A DNA stretch of 64,000 nt, taken from assembly GCF_041379945.2 (NCBI RefSeq), contig NZ_JBFTXJ020000016.1, forward strand, positions 27,590 through 91,589, given 5' to 3'. The notes under the pieces were generated by a model. It had not been told where the DNA came from. It was given only the letters and a program-made list of their open reading frames with translations, and did no database searches. This document shows positions 49,829 to 58,706 of this stretch, piece by piece. The position numbers were made by a program, and so were the translations under genes. Source of the stretch: Aneurinibacillus sp. REN35 (GTDB lineage Bacteria > Bacillota > Bacilli > Aneurinibacillales > Aneurinibacillaceae). Every line of letters starts with the position of its first letter. Position 1 is the stretch's first letter.

Positions 49829-49877
49829 CCTGGTTTATCTGTCTAATCCGAATTGATAGATTAGAACATCCTGTTTT
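49829..49877 (-). repeat. Orphan copy of the XRE leader/operator, abutting end A
   Basis: 49 bases identical to 48103-48151, starting at the first base after the ACA terminus of end A. The -10-like TATAAT on its right is also kept, but the ribosome-binding site and gene that should follow on the left are replaced by end A. The promoter would therefore fire into the transposon end. Confidence 0.9.
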
Positions 49878-50004
49878 AATAGCTTCAAATTTAGAAACCT
49901 GTTTTATTAAAGCTACTGTATTATAAGCAGTTGCCCCAAATATATAACTGCATAATCGGAGGAGAAGACGTTCAACAAGAAATTCAATCAAAGGAAAAAC
50001 AAAG

Positions 50005-50115
50005 ATGATAGAATATGAAAAATGCTTGGCAAAGAATGTGTTCCGTAATGAATCAACTATGGCAAATGAAGAAATTAAGGGAAATTTGTTAAAAATCTAT
50101 CATTTACTTAAATAA
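50005..50115 (+). CDS. 36-residue peptide (tentative)
   Basis: ATG nine bases after AAAGGA, stop TAA at 50113-50115. Acidic/helical (EYEKCLAKNVF, EEIKGNLLKIYHLLK). Only the ribosome-binding site supports it. Confidence 0.3.
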   Translation: MIEYEKCLAKNVFRNESTMANEEIKGNLLKIYHLLK

Positions 50116-50222
50116 TCAGACTTTTTCTCACACATTCTAAACTTTTCACATTTGACAAATAAAAAAACACCTACCAAAAACACAATATATAGTGTTATTT
50201 ACTATTGAATAAATACTATATA

Positions 50223-50251
50223 TTGATTAAGTTGGAATATAGTGCTATAAT
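50223..50251 (+). promoter_or_regulatory. SigA-type promoter
   Basis: TTGATT (50223-50228) and TATAAT (50246-50251) with a 17-base spacer, upstream of the 42-residue gene. AATATATAGTG and ATATAGTGC repeats overlap it and could be operator sites. Confidence 0.7.
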
Positions 50252-50310
50252 TCAATATTGTGAGGAGGCAAAAAATAAGCATTAGATTACACGTATGAGG
50301 AGGTGACTAT

Positions 50311-50439
50311 ATGGTACGAGTACGAATCAATACATCCCAAGTTAATAGAGCCATTAGGGATTTAAATAGAGAAGTAGATAAGCAAGTAAAAAGAGAAGTG
50401 CAGAAGCTCGAACGAGAATTAAAGAGAAAGCTAAAATAA
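50311..50439 (+). CDS. 42-residue basic coiled-coil peptide
   Basis: ATG with GGAGGTGA seven bases upstream. Highly basic, mostly helical (VNRAIRDLNREVDKQ then KLERELKRKLK). A good promoter precedes it. Possibly nucleic-acid binding. Not recognised. Confidence 0.65.
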   Translation: MVRVRINTSQVNRAIRDLNREVDKQVKREVQKLERELKRKLK

Positions 50440-50446
50440 AAAAGCC

Positions 50447-50472
50447 CTTATTTGTTTTGCAGAACAAATAAG
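50447..50472 (-). terminator. Hairpin after the 42-residue gene
   Basis: CTTATTTGTT and AACAAATAAG pair perfectly. The T-run lies on the minus-strand side (GGGCTTTTTTA), so termination is better on that strand. Confidence 0.6.
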
Positions 50473-50579
50473 AGCCATTGATTTATATATCCACGTTTAT
50501 ATTACAACAAAATTCATTTTCATAAAAGAGGACTTACGTTCGCCTCCCTCACCATAACAAATAATGAGGTGATGTTTAA

Positions 50580-50804
50580 ATGGGTAAAAATCAGCATGTT
50601 ACCCCACATTCTGGCGGTGGATTTCAAGTAAAAGGTGCAGGAAATTCAAGAGCAACAAAAGTATTTGATACTCAACGTGAAGCGATTTCATTTGCAAGAG
50701 ATATTGCAAAAAACCAGCAATCTGAACTGTTCATTCATAACAGAACAGGACAAATTAGAGAAAGAAACAGTTACGGAAACGACCCTTATCCACCAAGAGG
50801 ATAA
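50580..50804 (+). CDS. DUF2188 protein
   Basis: 74 residues, GAGGTGA upstream. The pattern HVTPHSGGGFQVKGAGNSRA and the AISFARDIAKNQQSELFIHNRTGQI portion fit DUF2188, a small domain often found on mobile elements. Function unknown. Confidence 0.9.
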   Translation: MGKNQHVTPHSGGGFQVKGAGNSRATKVFDTQREAISFARDIAKNQQSELFIHNRTGQIRERNSYGNDPYPPRG

Positions 50805-50847
50805 TTGAAATGAAATCCTTAAGAATTCAATAACCGCTTTACTGCTA

Positions 50848-50880
50848 CAACAGGGGGGAATATCATTCCTCCTGTTTCTT
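50848..50880 (+). terminator. Terminator after the DUF2188 gene
   Basis: ACAGGGGGGAAT and ATTCCTCCTGT form a hairpin followed by TTTCTTT. Confidence 0.8.
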
Positions 50881-51104
50881 TATGTATTTTTATAGTTATT
50901 TGATTTAGTAAGGAATTGTTTAAGCTCTTCTTCACTTATAAATTCTATATCAATCCACTTTTTCTTACAATAATCCCATAACGCCCTAACTTTTATTCTT
51001 GGGTCATTAGGATTTCGAGGAATTGCAAATACTCCGTTAGGGAAGGCATCATCGAACGCTTCCATCTCCTTAATCAATTTATCATTAGCTTTCATTTTCC
51101 TCAC
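50880..51104 (-). CDS. Small unknown protein, paralog of 18555-18737 product
   Basis: 74 residues from a GTG (or 71 from the ATG at 51095). Shares GVFAIP, KVRALWDYCKKKWIDIE and EEELKQF with the 60-residue protein at 18555. Function unknown. It lies between the DUF2188 gene and end B. Confidence 0.6.
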   Translation of the reverse strand: MRKMKANDKLIKEMEAFDDAFPNGVFAIPRNPNDPRIKVRALWDYCKKKWIDIEFISEEELKQFLTKSNNYKNT

Positions 51105-51184
51105 CCACTTTTATATCTATACTACCAGATTTCGCAGGGACTTTAACATCAATTCCCTTTCCTCTATTCACCATATTTCTAAAG

Positions 51185-51259
51185 AAAAATCAAAATAACA
51201 AGGAAACTGGAGGAATACTCCAATTTCTATCTTAGAAGAAACTTCATATTGCTATAACA
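51185..51259 (-). mobile_element. Tn7-like right end B (partial)
   Basis: The minus strand starts TGTTATAGCAATATGAAGTTTC, matching end C in at least 15 of the first 18 bases. The hairpin at 51196-51234 (AAACTGGAG/CTCCAATTT) matches those of ends A and C, but the 35-base segment with the binding motifs of end C is missing, and no longer homology extends left. Confidence 0.6.
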
Positions 51260-51322
51260 TTTGTACATAAACACATGATAATATATAAATAGAACTATTA
51301 GACTGTAAAAAGGTGACTAACT

Positions 51323-51991
51323 ATGAAATATACTGGCAGGATTTTTGGAAGTTTAGGCTTGTTTTTATTACACTCAGTTTATATTTTCTACTATTTTTTT
51401 CGGGATGGAGAAGTAGAACCGCTTGATTTATATTCATATCCACTCTTAATTTGGATTGGGTATTGGGGTGGTAAGCAGTTTGATAAAGTTAGATTTTATT
51501 CAGAAAAAGATGAACTGACTGGTATTTACAATAGAAGGTTTGTGATGAACACTTATGAAAAGATTACTTCTATAGCAGAACGTACAAATAGTAAACTATA
51601 TGTTTTAGTAATAGATTGCGATAATTTCAAAGCTATCAATGACACTTACGGACATCATAATGGCGATATGGTCTTAATCAAGATTAGTGAAACACTTGTT
51701 GATTCAACAAGAAAAAGTGATATTGTTGCTCGATGGGGCGGTGATGAATTTTTGGTTATTGGTCTTTGCAATGAAGAGGCTGATTTGCAAACTATTCTCC
51801 AAAGGCTGGAAGAGCACCTGAAAAACCTCGCTTATCAAATAAACCTGCCTATAAAGGCTTCAATCGGTTCGGCTATATATCCAAACCATAGTAAAGATTT
51901 GTTTGAGTTAATAAAGATAGCTGATGACAAGATGTATAACAGCAAGGAAACAAAGAGCACATTAAAAATTACAAAATTACAATCGCAATAG
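51323..51991 (+). CDS. Diguanylate cyclase (GGDEF) with two N-terminal membrane spans
   Basis: 222 residues, AAGGTGA upstream. Two hydrophobic segments (GSLGLFLLHSVYIFYYFF and YPLLIWIGYWGG) then a GGDEF domain: DELTGIYNRR at its start, the metal Asp in VIDCDNFK, and the active-site motif RWGGDEF. It makes cyclic di-GMP from two GTP. The RxxD inhibitory site is not evident. A stand-alone signalling gene within the end stack. Confidence 0.9.
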   Translation: MKYTGRIFGSLGLFLLHSVYIFYYFFRDGEVEPLDLYSYPLLIWIGYWGGKQFDKVRFYSEKDELTGIYNRRFVMNTYEKITSIAERTNSKLYVLVIDCDNFKAINDTYGHHNGDMVLIKISETLVDSTRKSDIVARWGGDEFLVIGLCNEEADLQTILQRLEEHLKNLAYQINLPIKASIGSAIYPNHSKDLFELIKIADDKMYNSKETKSTLKITKLQSQ

Positions 51992-52022
51992 TGTTAGCGT
52001 AAAAACTGAAAAATAAATGTTC

Positions 52023-52050
52023 GAGCATCATATCCGATGCTCTATTTTTA
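52023..52050 (+). terminator. Terminator after the GGDEF gene
   Basis: GAGCATC and GATGCTC form a hairpin followed by TATTTTTAT. Confidence 0.75.
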
Positions 52051-52142
52051 TGTTTATTTATTTCATTCGCAACAATTACTGAAGGATGACCAGGCATTTG
52101 ACCTGATTTTCCTTTAGTCTTAACCATACTTTTTTGTCTAAT

Positions 52143-52693
52143 TATCCATCCTTCCCCCTTTTTCCCTACTGAGTTCAGAATCACTTTAGATTTTATTTCA
52201 AATAAACCCTGCCTTCTATGTAGTTGTAAAAAAGAAACCTTCCCTCCCCCCTTCTCTCAAACCCTTGTCATTCCTGCCTTTCTCCGATTTTCCCATTTTC
52301 TGTAGGCAAATGAGTTGTTCCCCCGTTCGCTCCTTTTTTCTCCTATTTTTTGTCAGAATCCTGATTTTTTAGGAAAATAAGTTGTTCCGTAGGAACAGGG
52401 ATAAAAATGGGTCAGGGCTAAGGGTTTTTCCTGCTTTTTCTCCTGCCCTTTTTCTCTCTTTTCCTCTGGTTTTTATCTTGAAATCGTTGATTTATCGGGC
52501 TTTATCAGACGTTTCCTCCTGCCTTTATTCATGCCTTTCTCATGCTTTTTACTGGCTTTTTCTCCGCTTCTGGACACAAAAAAACGAGGAAAACTGGAGG
52601 CTATCCTCCGATTTTCACTCGTTTTAGGGAACAACTTATTTAACCAAGGGAACAGTTAATTTGCCTTGGGTAAAACTTCTTTTTGCTATAACA
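52143..52693 (-). mobile_element. Tn7-like right end C, adjacent to glmS
   Basis: Minus-strand terminus TGTTATAGCAAAAAGAAG at 52693, 20 bases from the glmS stop codon. Homologous to end A over about 500 bases. It carries four copies of an AATAAGTTGTTCC-type motif: 52309-52324 and 52377-52388 (direct), 52626-52642 and 52646-52662 (inverted), where end A has CATAAACGGTAA. A long hairpin (52584-52622) lies between. No gene is seen. Confidence 0.75.
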
Positions 52694-52713
52694 ACATTAC
52701 AAATGGCGCAACT
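52694..52713. other. attTn7-like junction between end C and glmS
   Basis: Twenty bases separate the transposon terminus from the glmS stop, close to the 23-25 bases of the classical attTn7. The first five bases (ACATT) would be one copy of the target duplication; its partner at the left end cannot be checked in this window. Confidence 0.6.
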
Positions 52714-54483
52714 TTATTTATCCACGTCGCAGCCGCGATGCAAGGCAGCGTAATATGAAATCAGCTGCAGCGGAATCACTGACACAAGCGGCGTCAGAAT
52801 CTCATGCACAGCCGGAATTGTGAAGCGATCGTTCGCATTCTCCATTCCTTCCATGCTGATGATGCACGGATTCGCACCACGTGATACAACCTCTTTCACG
52901 TTTCCGCGAATGTTGAGGTCAAGCGCCTTCTGTGTAGACAGGGCAACAACCGGTGTATCCTTCTCAATTAATGCGATCGGTCCATGCTTCAGCTCACCGC
53001 CAGCAAAGCCTTCCGCTTGAATGTAGGAGATTTCCTTTAGCTTCAGCGCACCTTCAAGGCACACATAGAAGTCAATACCACGGCCGAGGAAGAACGCGTT
53101 GCGGTGCGTGCTTAAGAATTCATCCGCAATCTTTTTCATCTCATCTTTATTGTCACACAGCGTCTCCATAGCATTTGCGACAATACCCAGCTCTTTTAGC
53201 GGATCAAAATCAAGTGAGATGCCCTGCGCACGAGCAGAATCTACAGCAAGGATTGCCAGTACAGCAATCTGTGCCGTATAGGCTTTCGTTGACGCTACAG
53301 CAATCTCAGGACCTGCATACAATGGAAGCGTATAGTCCGCTTCACGAGAGAGCGTAGAGCCCGGCACATTCGTGATCGTCAGCGCCTTGTGGCCCATCTT
53401 CTTTACCTGCACCAGCACGGCACGGCTGTCCGCCGTCTCCCCGCTTTGCGAGATAAAGATAAATAGCGGCTTCTTACTGAGAAGCGGCATATTGTAAGAG
53501 AATTCGCTGGCAATGTGCACCTCAACCGGTATTTGTGCCAGTTTCTCAATGAATTGTTTTCCAACCAGACCGGCATGATAACTTGTGCCGCACGCAACAA
53601 TATAGAGGCGATCCGCATCCTTCATTGCCTGACGAATGGATTCATCAAGCTTTAAGTTGCCGTCTTCATTCTGATACTGCTGGATGATGTTGCGGATCAC
53701 AAACGGCTGCTCGTCAATTTCTTTAAGCATGTAGTGCGGATACGTTCCCTTCTCGATATCACTCGCATCGATTTCGGCTACGAACGGCTCACGTGTTACT
53801 ACATTGCCTTCTAGGTCTTTAATCGTTACACTGTCTTCTTTTACGATAACCATCTCTTCGTCCATCAATTCAACGAATGTATCGGTTACCTGCAGCATAG
53901 CCATCGCATCGCTGGCGACAACATTGCAATCTTCGCCCAGACCTACAAGCAGCGGGCTTTTATTCTTCGCTACATAAATTACATCCGGATCTTCTTCATC
54001 CAACAGAGCAATGGCATACGAGCCTTTCAAGTTCTTCAGCGTCGTACGGAAGGCTTCTTCTACAGTCATGCCTTCTCCTACGAACTTCTCCACCAGCTGT
54101 ACAATAACTTCCGTATCTGTATCACTGGCGAAAGAATGATCGGATAAGAAATCTCGCTTCAAGTATTCATCGTTCTCGATTACACCGTTATGCACAAGAG
54201 TAAAACGGGATGTTTTACTTTGATGCGGGTGAGCGTTGACACGGTTTGGTACACCGTGCGTCGCCCAGCGCGTATGTCCGATTCCCACACTGCCGACTGT
54301 ATCGGCATCTACCACATCACGCAGCGCTGCAATGCGCCCCTTTTCCTTAAAAACACGCACACCATTCCCGTTTACAACGGCGATGCCCGCAGAATCATAT
54401 CCACGATATTCTAATTTTTCGAGACCGCGCAGCAAGATTTCCTTTGTATCCTGAGTTCCAATATATCCTACGATTCCACACAT
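52714..54483 (-). CDS. glmS: Glutamine-fructose-6-phosphate aminotransferase GlmS, C-terminally truncated
   Basis: 589 residues. GlmS makes glucosamine 6-phosphate from fructose 6-phosphate and glutamine, the first step to cell-wall UDP-GlcNAc. The N-terminal nucleophile (MCGIVGYIG, Cys after Met removal), the glutaminase domain and two SIS sugar-isomerase domains (SQSGETADS) are intact. The last residues are RGCDVDK and stop; relatives go on for 11 residues with PRNLAKSVTVE, whose lysine (Lys603 in E. coli) lies in the isomerase active site. No frame downstream restores them. A functional second glmS is therefore likely elsewhere. Confidence 0.93.
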   Translation of the reverse strand: MCGIVGYIGTQDTKEILLRGLEKLEYRGYDSAGIAVVNGNGVRVFKEKGRIAALRDVVDADTVGSVGIGHTRWATHGVPNRVNAHPHQSKTSRFTLVHNGVIENDEYLKRDFLSDHSFASDTDTEVIVQLVEKFVGEGMTVEEAFRTTLKNLKGSYAIALLDEEDPDVIYVAKNKSPLLVGLGEDCNVVASDAMAMLQVTDTFVELMDEEMVIVKEDSVTIKDLEGNVVTREPFVAEIDASDIEKGTYPHYMLKEIDEQPFVIRNIIQQYQNEDGNLKLDESIRQAMKDADRLYIVACGTSYHAGLVGKQFIEKLAQIPVEVHIASEFSYNMPLLSKKPLFIFISQSGETADSRAVLVQVKKMGHKALTITNVPGSTLSREADYTLPLYAGPEIAVASTKAYTAQIAVLAILAVDSARAQGISLDFDPLKELGIVANAMETLCDNKDEMKKIADEFLSTHRNAFFLGRGIDFYVCLEGALKLKEISYIQAEGFAGGELKHGPIALIEKDTPVVALSTQKALDLNIRGNVKEVVSRGANPCIISMEGMENANDRFTIPAVHEILTPLVSVIPLQLISYYAALHRGCDVDK

Positions 54484-54624
54484 ACTTGTTTATATTCCCC
54501 TTTCAAGACAGGGGCAACACATGTCCTCATAAGCATACACTTTGATTTAGACAGGGTGCGCCCCCGTCTGCCATTGTCTTTTCGTACTATCCAATTACAT
54601 TCACCTATACACATACCCAGGTTT

Positions 54625-54811
54625 TTATTTCATAAACACAGGGTATGGGATCGCGCTGTCCTTTTGTCCGTAAGGTTTCCCTTGCGTTTTGTTGAACAGC
54701 CCTGCGGCAGCGATCCACTGCCGGGAGGCATCCGCCGAAGTCATCGATAAACCTCCACCTCGTCAACCATTCTCTTAGGGCGTCCGATAAGAATGGTCCT
54801 GGCGCTTTACG
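54625..54811 (-). ncRNA. glmS ribozyme-riboswitch
   Basis: On the minus strand: the cleavage-site region AGCGCCAGGACC near 54807, then GAGGTGGAGGTTTATCGA, the core CGGCGGATGCCTCCCGGC, and the 3' part GGACAAAAGGACAGCGC near 54650. This is the self-cleaving glmS ribozyme, which cuts its own mRNA when glucosamine 6-phosphate binds, lowering glmS expression. The 3' limit is approximate. It remains intact although its glmS is truncated. Confidence 0.96.
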
Positions 54812-55000
54812 ACATCATTATATGCAAGACCAACCTGTACGTTTCCTGTACTTCCCATCTCCCTTCCCCGTACTATGCATACATTACCACACACAAACAC
54901 ATTTGAACAATAGTAAGTTTTCATCGTTCGTATCCATTTTTGTTAAATAAAACAAACCACCTACAAAGCTTACAACTTCGGAATTATTTACGGGTGAGGA
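54812..55000. other. Short gap before the glmM terminator
   Basis: Probably holds the glmS promoter on the minus strand; no other feature seen. Confidence 0.5.
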
Positions 55001-55006
55001 AGAAAC

Positions 55007-55041
55007 AAAAAGGATGCGGCGCTTGGCACCACATCCTTTTG
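55007..55041 (-). terminator. Terminator after glmM
   Basis: AAAAAGGATG and CATCCTTTTG pair around a GC-rich loop; on the minus strand a T-run follows. Confidence 0.85.
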
Positions 55042-55049
55042 CCTGATCC

Positions 55050-56402
55050 TTATACGAGTTCTTTCTCTACTACATCAGCAATTTGTTTTACATACATTTC
55101 TAACTCGGCTTTGTCTGGCCCTTCTGCCATGACGCGCACGATTGGTTCAGTGCCGGATGGACGAACAAGCACGCGGCCATTGGAGCCTAACTTGGCTTCC
55201 ACATCTTCAATCGCGGCTGCAACCGCCGTGTTGCCAGTAAGCTTCGATTTGTCAGCGACACGCACATTCACAAGAATCTGCGGGAATTGCGTCATGGCAG
55301 AGGAAGCAAGTTCGGACAAAGATTTACCTCCTGATGCTACAACTACATCTAGCAGCTGCAGTGCTGTTAACAGGCCATCCCCTGTCGTATTATAATCGAG
55401 GAAGATAATGTGGCCGGATTGCTCACCACCGAGATTATATCCGCCTTTGAGCATCTCTTCCATCACATAGCGATCGCCAACCTTTGTCTGACGAGTTTCG
55501 ATGCCTGCTTCTTCCAAGCCTTTATAAAATCCAATATTGCTCATTACGGTAGAGACCACGGTATCCTTCTTCAGCTTACCCTGCTCTCTCCACGAGATAC
55601 CACAGATTGCCATGATAAAGTCGCCATCTACCAGGCGGCCTTCCTCATCTACAGCAATCAGGCGATCAGCATCCCCGTCGAATGCAAGCCCCAGGGCTGC
55701 TCCATTCTCAATAACAGCTTTCTGTAAGGCTTCCGGATGAGTAGAACCGCAGTTCTCGTTAATATTTAACCCGTCCGGGTTGCAGGCGAGTGTAATTACA
55801 TCGGCTTCCATATCAGCAAAAAGCTGAGCGGCCAATGCGGATGCAGCACCGTTTGCGCAATCAACAACAATTTTTATATCATCAAATCGGTTTTTTACTG
55901 TACTTTTGAGGTATTGCAGGTATTTCTGTGCTCCTTCTTTATAATTCAGCACCGTACCGATATCTCCACCGATCGGGCGCGGCAGCTCATCTTTATCAGC
56001 GTCAAGCAGCGCTTCGATTTCAGCTTCCTTCTCATCAAGCAGCTTGAATCCGTCACCGCCGAAGAATTTGATACCATTATCCTGAACCGGATTATGAGAA
56101 GCGGAGATCATAACACCCGCGTCTGCTTCAAGCGCACGTGTCAGATACGCAACGCCTGGAGTAGAGATGACACCCAAGCGAACGACCTCCGCTCCGATGG
56201 ATTGCAGCCCGGCGATCATAGCACGCTCCAGCATCGGTCCGGAAATGCGTGTATCACGGCCGACTACGACCTTTGGCTTTTCATTCTTGCTGCCGCGCGT
56301 AACAACATATCCCCCAAAGCGCCCTAATTTATATGCAAGCTCAGGCGTTAATTCTGTATTTGCGACTCCCCGTACTCCATCAGTTCCAAAATATTTACCC
56401 AT
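55050..56402 (-). CDS. glmM: Phosphoglucosamine mutase GlmM
   Basis: 450 residues from the ATG at 56402, after AGGAGAGGG; the longer frame is rejected. Converts glucosamine 6-phosphate to glucosamine 1-phosphate. The phosphoserine loop is SASHNP, the Mg site DGDADR, and the C-terminal phosphate-binding loop RPSGTEP. Its gene ends about 570 bases before glmS begins. Confidence 0.97.
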   Translation of the reverse strand: MGKYFGTDGVRGVANTELTPELAYKLGRFGGYVVTRGSKNEKPKVVVGRDTRISGPMLERAMIAGLQSIGAEVVRLGVISTPGVAYLTRALEADAGVMISASHNPVQDNGIKFFGGDGFKLLDEKEAEIEALLDADKDELPRPIGGDIGTVLNYKEGAQKYLQYLKSTVKNRFDDIKIVVDCANGAASALAAQLFADMEADVITLACNPDGLNINENCGSTHPEALQKAVIENGAALGLAFDGDADRLIAVDEEGRLVDGDFIMAICGISWREQGKLKKDTVVSTVMSNIGFYKGLEEAGIETRQTKVGDRYVMEEMLKGGYNLGGEQSGHIIFLDYNTTGDGLLTALQLLDVVVASGGKSLSELASSAMTQFPQILVNVRVADKSKLTGNTAVAAAIEDVEAKLGSNGRVLVRPSGTEPIVRVMAEGPDKAELEMYVKQIADVVEKELV

Positions 56403-56418
56403 TACTTTCCCTCTCCTC

Positions 56419-57750
56419 TCACGAGTTAGCATGTTGATTGTCAGCTTGCTCTTTTATTAAAACTGTTGCTTGTAGATTTTGTTCATTCGTTATTTTGATA
56501 CCCGGTGGAAGATTGCTTACTTGTATAGGCGTAGTATACTGTCCCGGCGGCTTATCGTCCATTGTTACGGACGCGCTGAGCTTGCCTTTGTCGATTCGCT
56601 CCATCGCTTCCTTTGTTCCCTGCAACTGCAGTTGAATGCGGCCGGATACTGGTCTAATAAACTCTGATGTCTGATTCTCCGCAAGCCCTTGAATTCGTAT
56701 TGGAAGATCTACCGAATCACGGACACTAACCGGCTGTTCGGATTGGTCGTCTTGCGAATCTCCCGGGCCTGCTGCTCCCGTCTCTGTAGCGACTTCATCT
56801 CCTTTGACCACATTCACAGTAACGTTCGCTTCCATCGCGCTTACTTTCTCTGCTTTATCCGGAAGCGGAATCTTCACAGGAACAGTCTTCGATTCACTTA
56901 GGTCATTTACATCAACCGCAGGAAGCGTTACAGACGAGATCGTATCAAGCACCTCTTGCGATCCGTATACCGTGACTTCCTTCGGGTTAGAAGTTACAGT
57001 ATCAATCCGATACCCATCCGCCGGCGCACCTTTTGTACTGACTCGCAGCGGCACGGTTTTAGCCGGAAGGGACGTCAGCGGTACCTCGACATCCACGACA
57101 GCAGGTGAGATCTTAGCTGCTTCTACCGGCTGTCCTCGACGGTCAAGCACACGCAGCGGAACTTTCGTGCTGATCGATTCTTCGGCACCCTCCACACTGA
57201 CAAATGCCCGGACAAAGGCCACATTATCGGCCTGACTTTCCGGCACGGTAACAGTAACAGTCTTTGGATTTACAATCGGTTCGCCAACCTTGCCTTTCGC
57301 CTGTGTCTTACCCACCAGATCGACCTGAACAGTTCGCTCTAATTTCTTAATCTCCTCGATAATCACAGATACCTGCCGCGGCTGTACAGTTACTTCCAAA
57401 CCTCGCGGAATACCCTCATACTGTACAGGTACCTCATGTTTTCCACTGCCGTAATTACGCAGGTCTACATACACGTCAAGACTATCCGATGAGAGCAGTG
57501 ACGACATGGCAAGCAGATCTTTGCTGCCTCTAATCTCGACCTGTACAGTAGAAGGAGCCTGTACTAGATATTTGCGCGCATCATAGCGTACCTTCAGGTC
57601 GGCCTGTGTTACACGTGTTGAAACCTGCGCCTGCCCTACTCCTGGACTGTATGTAGCCGGGTCGTTGTTAACCACCATCCACAGCATCACTGCGATTAGG
57701 AACGATGTGACTTTGACAAACGTATTGTTATTGAGCCACTTATCCATCAT
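56419..57750 (-). CDS. cdaR: CdaA regulator CdaR (YbbR)
   Basis: 443 residues. An N-terminal membrane anchor ([15 protein letters not shown]) followed by four YbbR repeats outside the cell. CdaR binds CdaA in the membrane and modulates cyclic di-AMP synthesis. Overlaps cdaA by 11 bases. Order cdaA-cdaR-glmM-glmS is conserved in Bacillota. Confidence 0.95.
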   Translation of the reverse strand: MMDKWLNNNTFVKVTSFLIAVMLWMVVNNDPATYSPGVGQAQVSTRVTQADLKVRYDARKYLVQAPSTVQVEIRGSKDLLAMSSLLSSDSLDVYVDLRNYGSGKHEVPVQYEGIPRGLEVTVQPRQVSVIIEEIKKLERTVQVDLVGKTQAKGKVGEPIVNPKTVTVTVPESQADNVAFVRAFVSVEGAEESISTKVPLRVLDRRGQPVEAAKISPAVVDVEVPLTSLPAKTVPLRVSTKGAPADGYRIDTVTSNPKEVTVYGSQEVLDTISSVTLPAVDVNDLSESKTVPVKIPLPDKAEKVSAMEANVTVNVVKGDEVATETGAAGPGDSQDDQSEQPVSVRDSVDLPIRIQGLAENQTSEFIRPVSGRIQLQLQGTKEAMERIDKGKLSASVTMDDKPPGQYTTPIQVSNLPPGIKITNEQNLQATVLIKEQADNQHANS

Positions 57751-58558
57751 TCTTCACCTTCCGCTGCCAGATCGGAGACTGCGTCCTTCCTTGCATCATA
57801 AGCTTCTCCTGAAGGAATTGTGTCAGCTTCTCCGCATCGTAATCGCGTGTAATCTCACCATTCATGGCGATGGAAACCTGGCCTGTTTCTTCAGAGACCA
57901 CAATGGCAATACCGTCCGACACTTCACTTAACCCAATAGCCGCACGGTGACGCGTTCCCAATTCTTTAGAGATGGTCGGATTTTCGGAGAGCGGAAGATA
58001 GCAGCCCGCCGCCATAACCATATCCTTGCGCATAATAACGGCACCATCATGCAATGGTGTGTTTGGAATAAAAATGTTAATAAGCAGCTCTGTACTGCTA
58101 CGGGCAGTAAGGGAAATCCCTGTCTCGATATAGTCAGAGAGCCCTGTCTCCCGCTCAATTACAATTAATGCGCCGATTCTACGCTTGGCCATATAGAAGA
58201 CAGATTTGACAACAGATTCAATCGCATCACTCATTACCTTTTCTTCTGGAGTTGAGCTGCGGGAGAATAGCCGACCGCGTCCAATTTGCTCAAGCGCGCG
58301 CCGCAGCTCCGGCTGAAAAATGACCAGAATCGCAAAGACACCATAGGACAGCGCCTTGTCCATCAGCCATTTGAGCGTACTCAGATGCAAGAAGGTACTG
58401 GCCAGCATTAAGACGACCACGACAATAATCCCTTTAAACAACTGAAGCGCTCGCGTTCCACGCAGCAGAAGAATGAGTTTATAAATAATGTAAGTTACGA
58501 TTAAAATATCAATTCCATTAAGGATATAGCCAAGAAAATTTTCGGTGAAATCCTCCAT
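57740..58558 (-). CDS. cdaA: Diadenylate cyclase CdaA
   Basis: 272 residues, AAGGAGG upstream. Three N-terminal membrane segments, then the DisA_N domain with the DGA (HDGAVI) and RHR (GTRHRAA) signature motifs. Produces cyclic di-AMP from two ATP, controlling potassium and osmolyte balance. Confidence 0.97.
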   Translation of the reverse strand: MEDFTENFLGYILNGIDILIVTYIIYKLILLLRGTRALQLFKGIIVVVVLMLASTFLHLSTLKWLMDKALSYGVFAILVIFQPELRRALEQIGRGRLFSRSSTPEEKVMSDAIESVVKSVFYMAKRRIGALIVIERETGLSDYIETGISLTARSSTELLINIFIPNTPLHDGAVIMRKDMVMAAGCYLPLSENPTISKELGTRHRAAIGLSEVSDGIAIVVSEETGQVSIAMNGEITRDYDAEKLTQFLQEKLMMQGRTQSPIWQRKVKNDG

Positions 58559-58663
58559 TCACTTTCCTCCTTAAAGCGGGAGGCACTAATCGGGCAACGG
58601 TCAGTCGCACCCTTGTTTCCCAGCGTTCTCTTTTCCTAGTATATATTGTTTCTTATGCTCACG

Positions 58664-58688
58664 CAAAAAAGACACGGTATTCCGTGCC
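58664..58688 (-). terminator. Terminator after rsiW
   Basis: GGCACGG/CCGTGTC hairpin on the minus strand followed by TTTTTTGCG, between rsiW and cdaA. Confidence 0.85.
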
Positions 58689-58706
58689 CTTCCTCCGTTT
58701 TTTATT

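Noticed and set aside
49785..49991. 68-residue frame over end A and the orphan leader
   Set aside because: It crosses the junction and promoter sequences; no start signal and no sensible protein.
52681..52716. A programmed frameshift restoring the GlmS tail
   Set aside because: All three frames after the stop were read; none encodes PRNLAKSVTVE-like residues.
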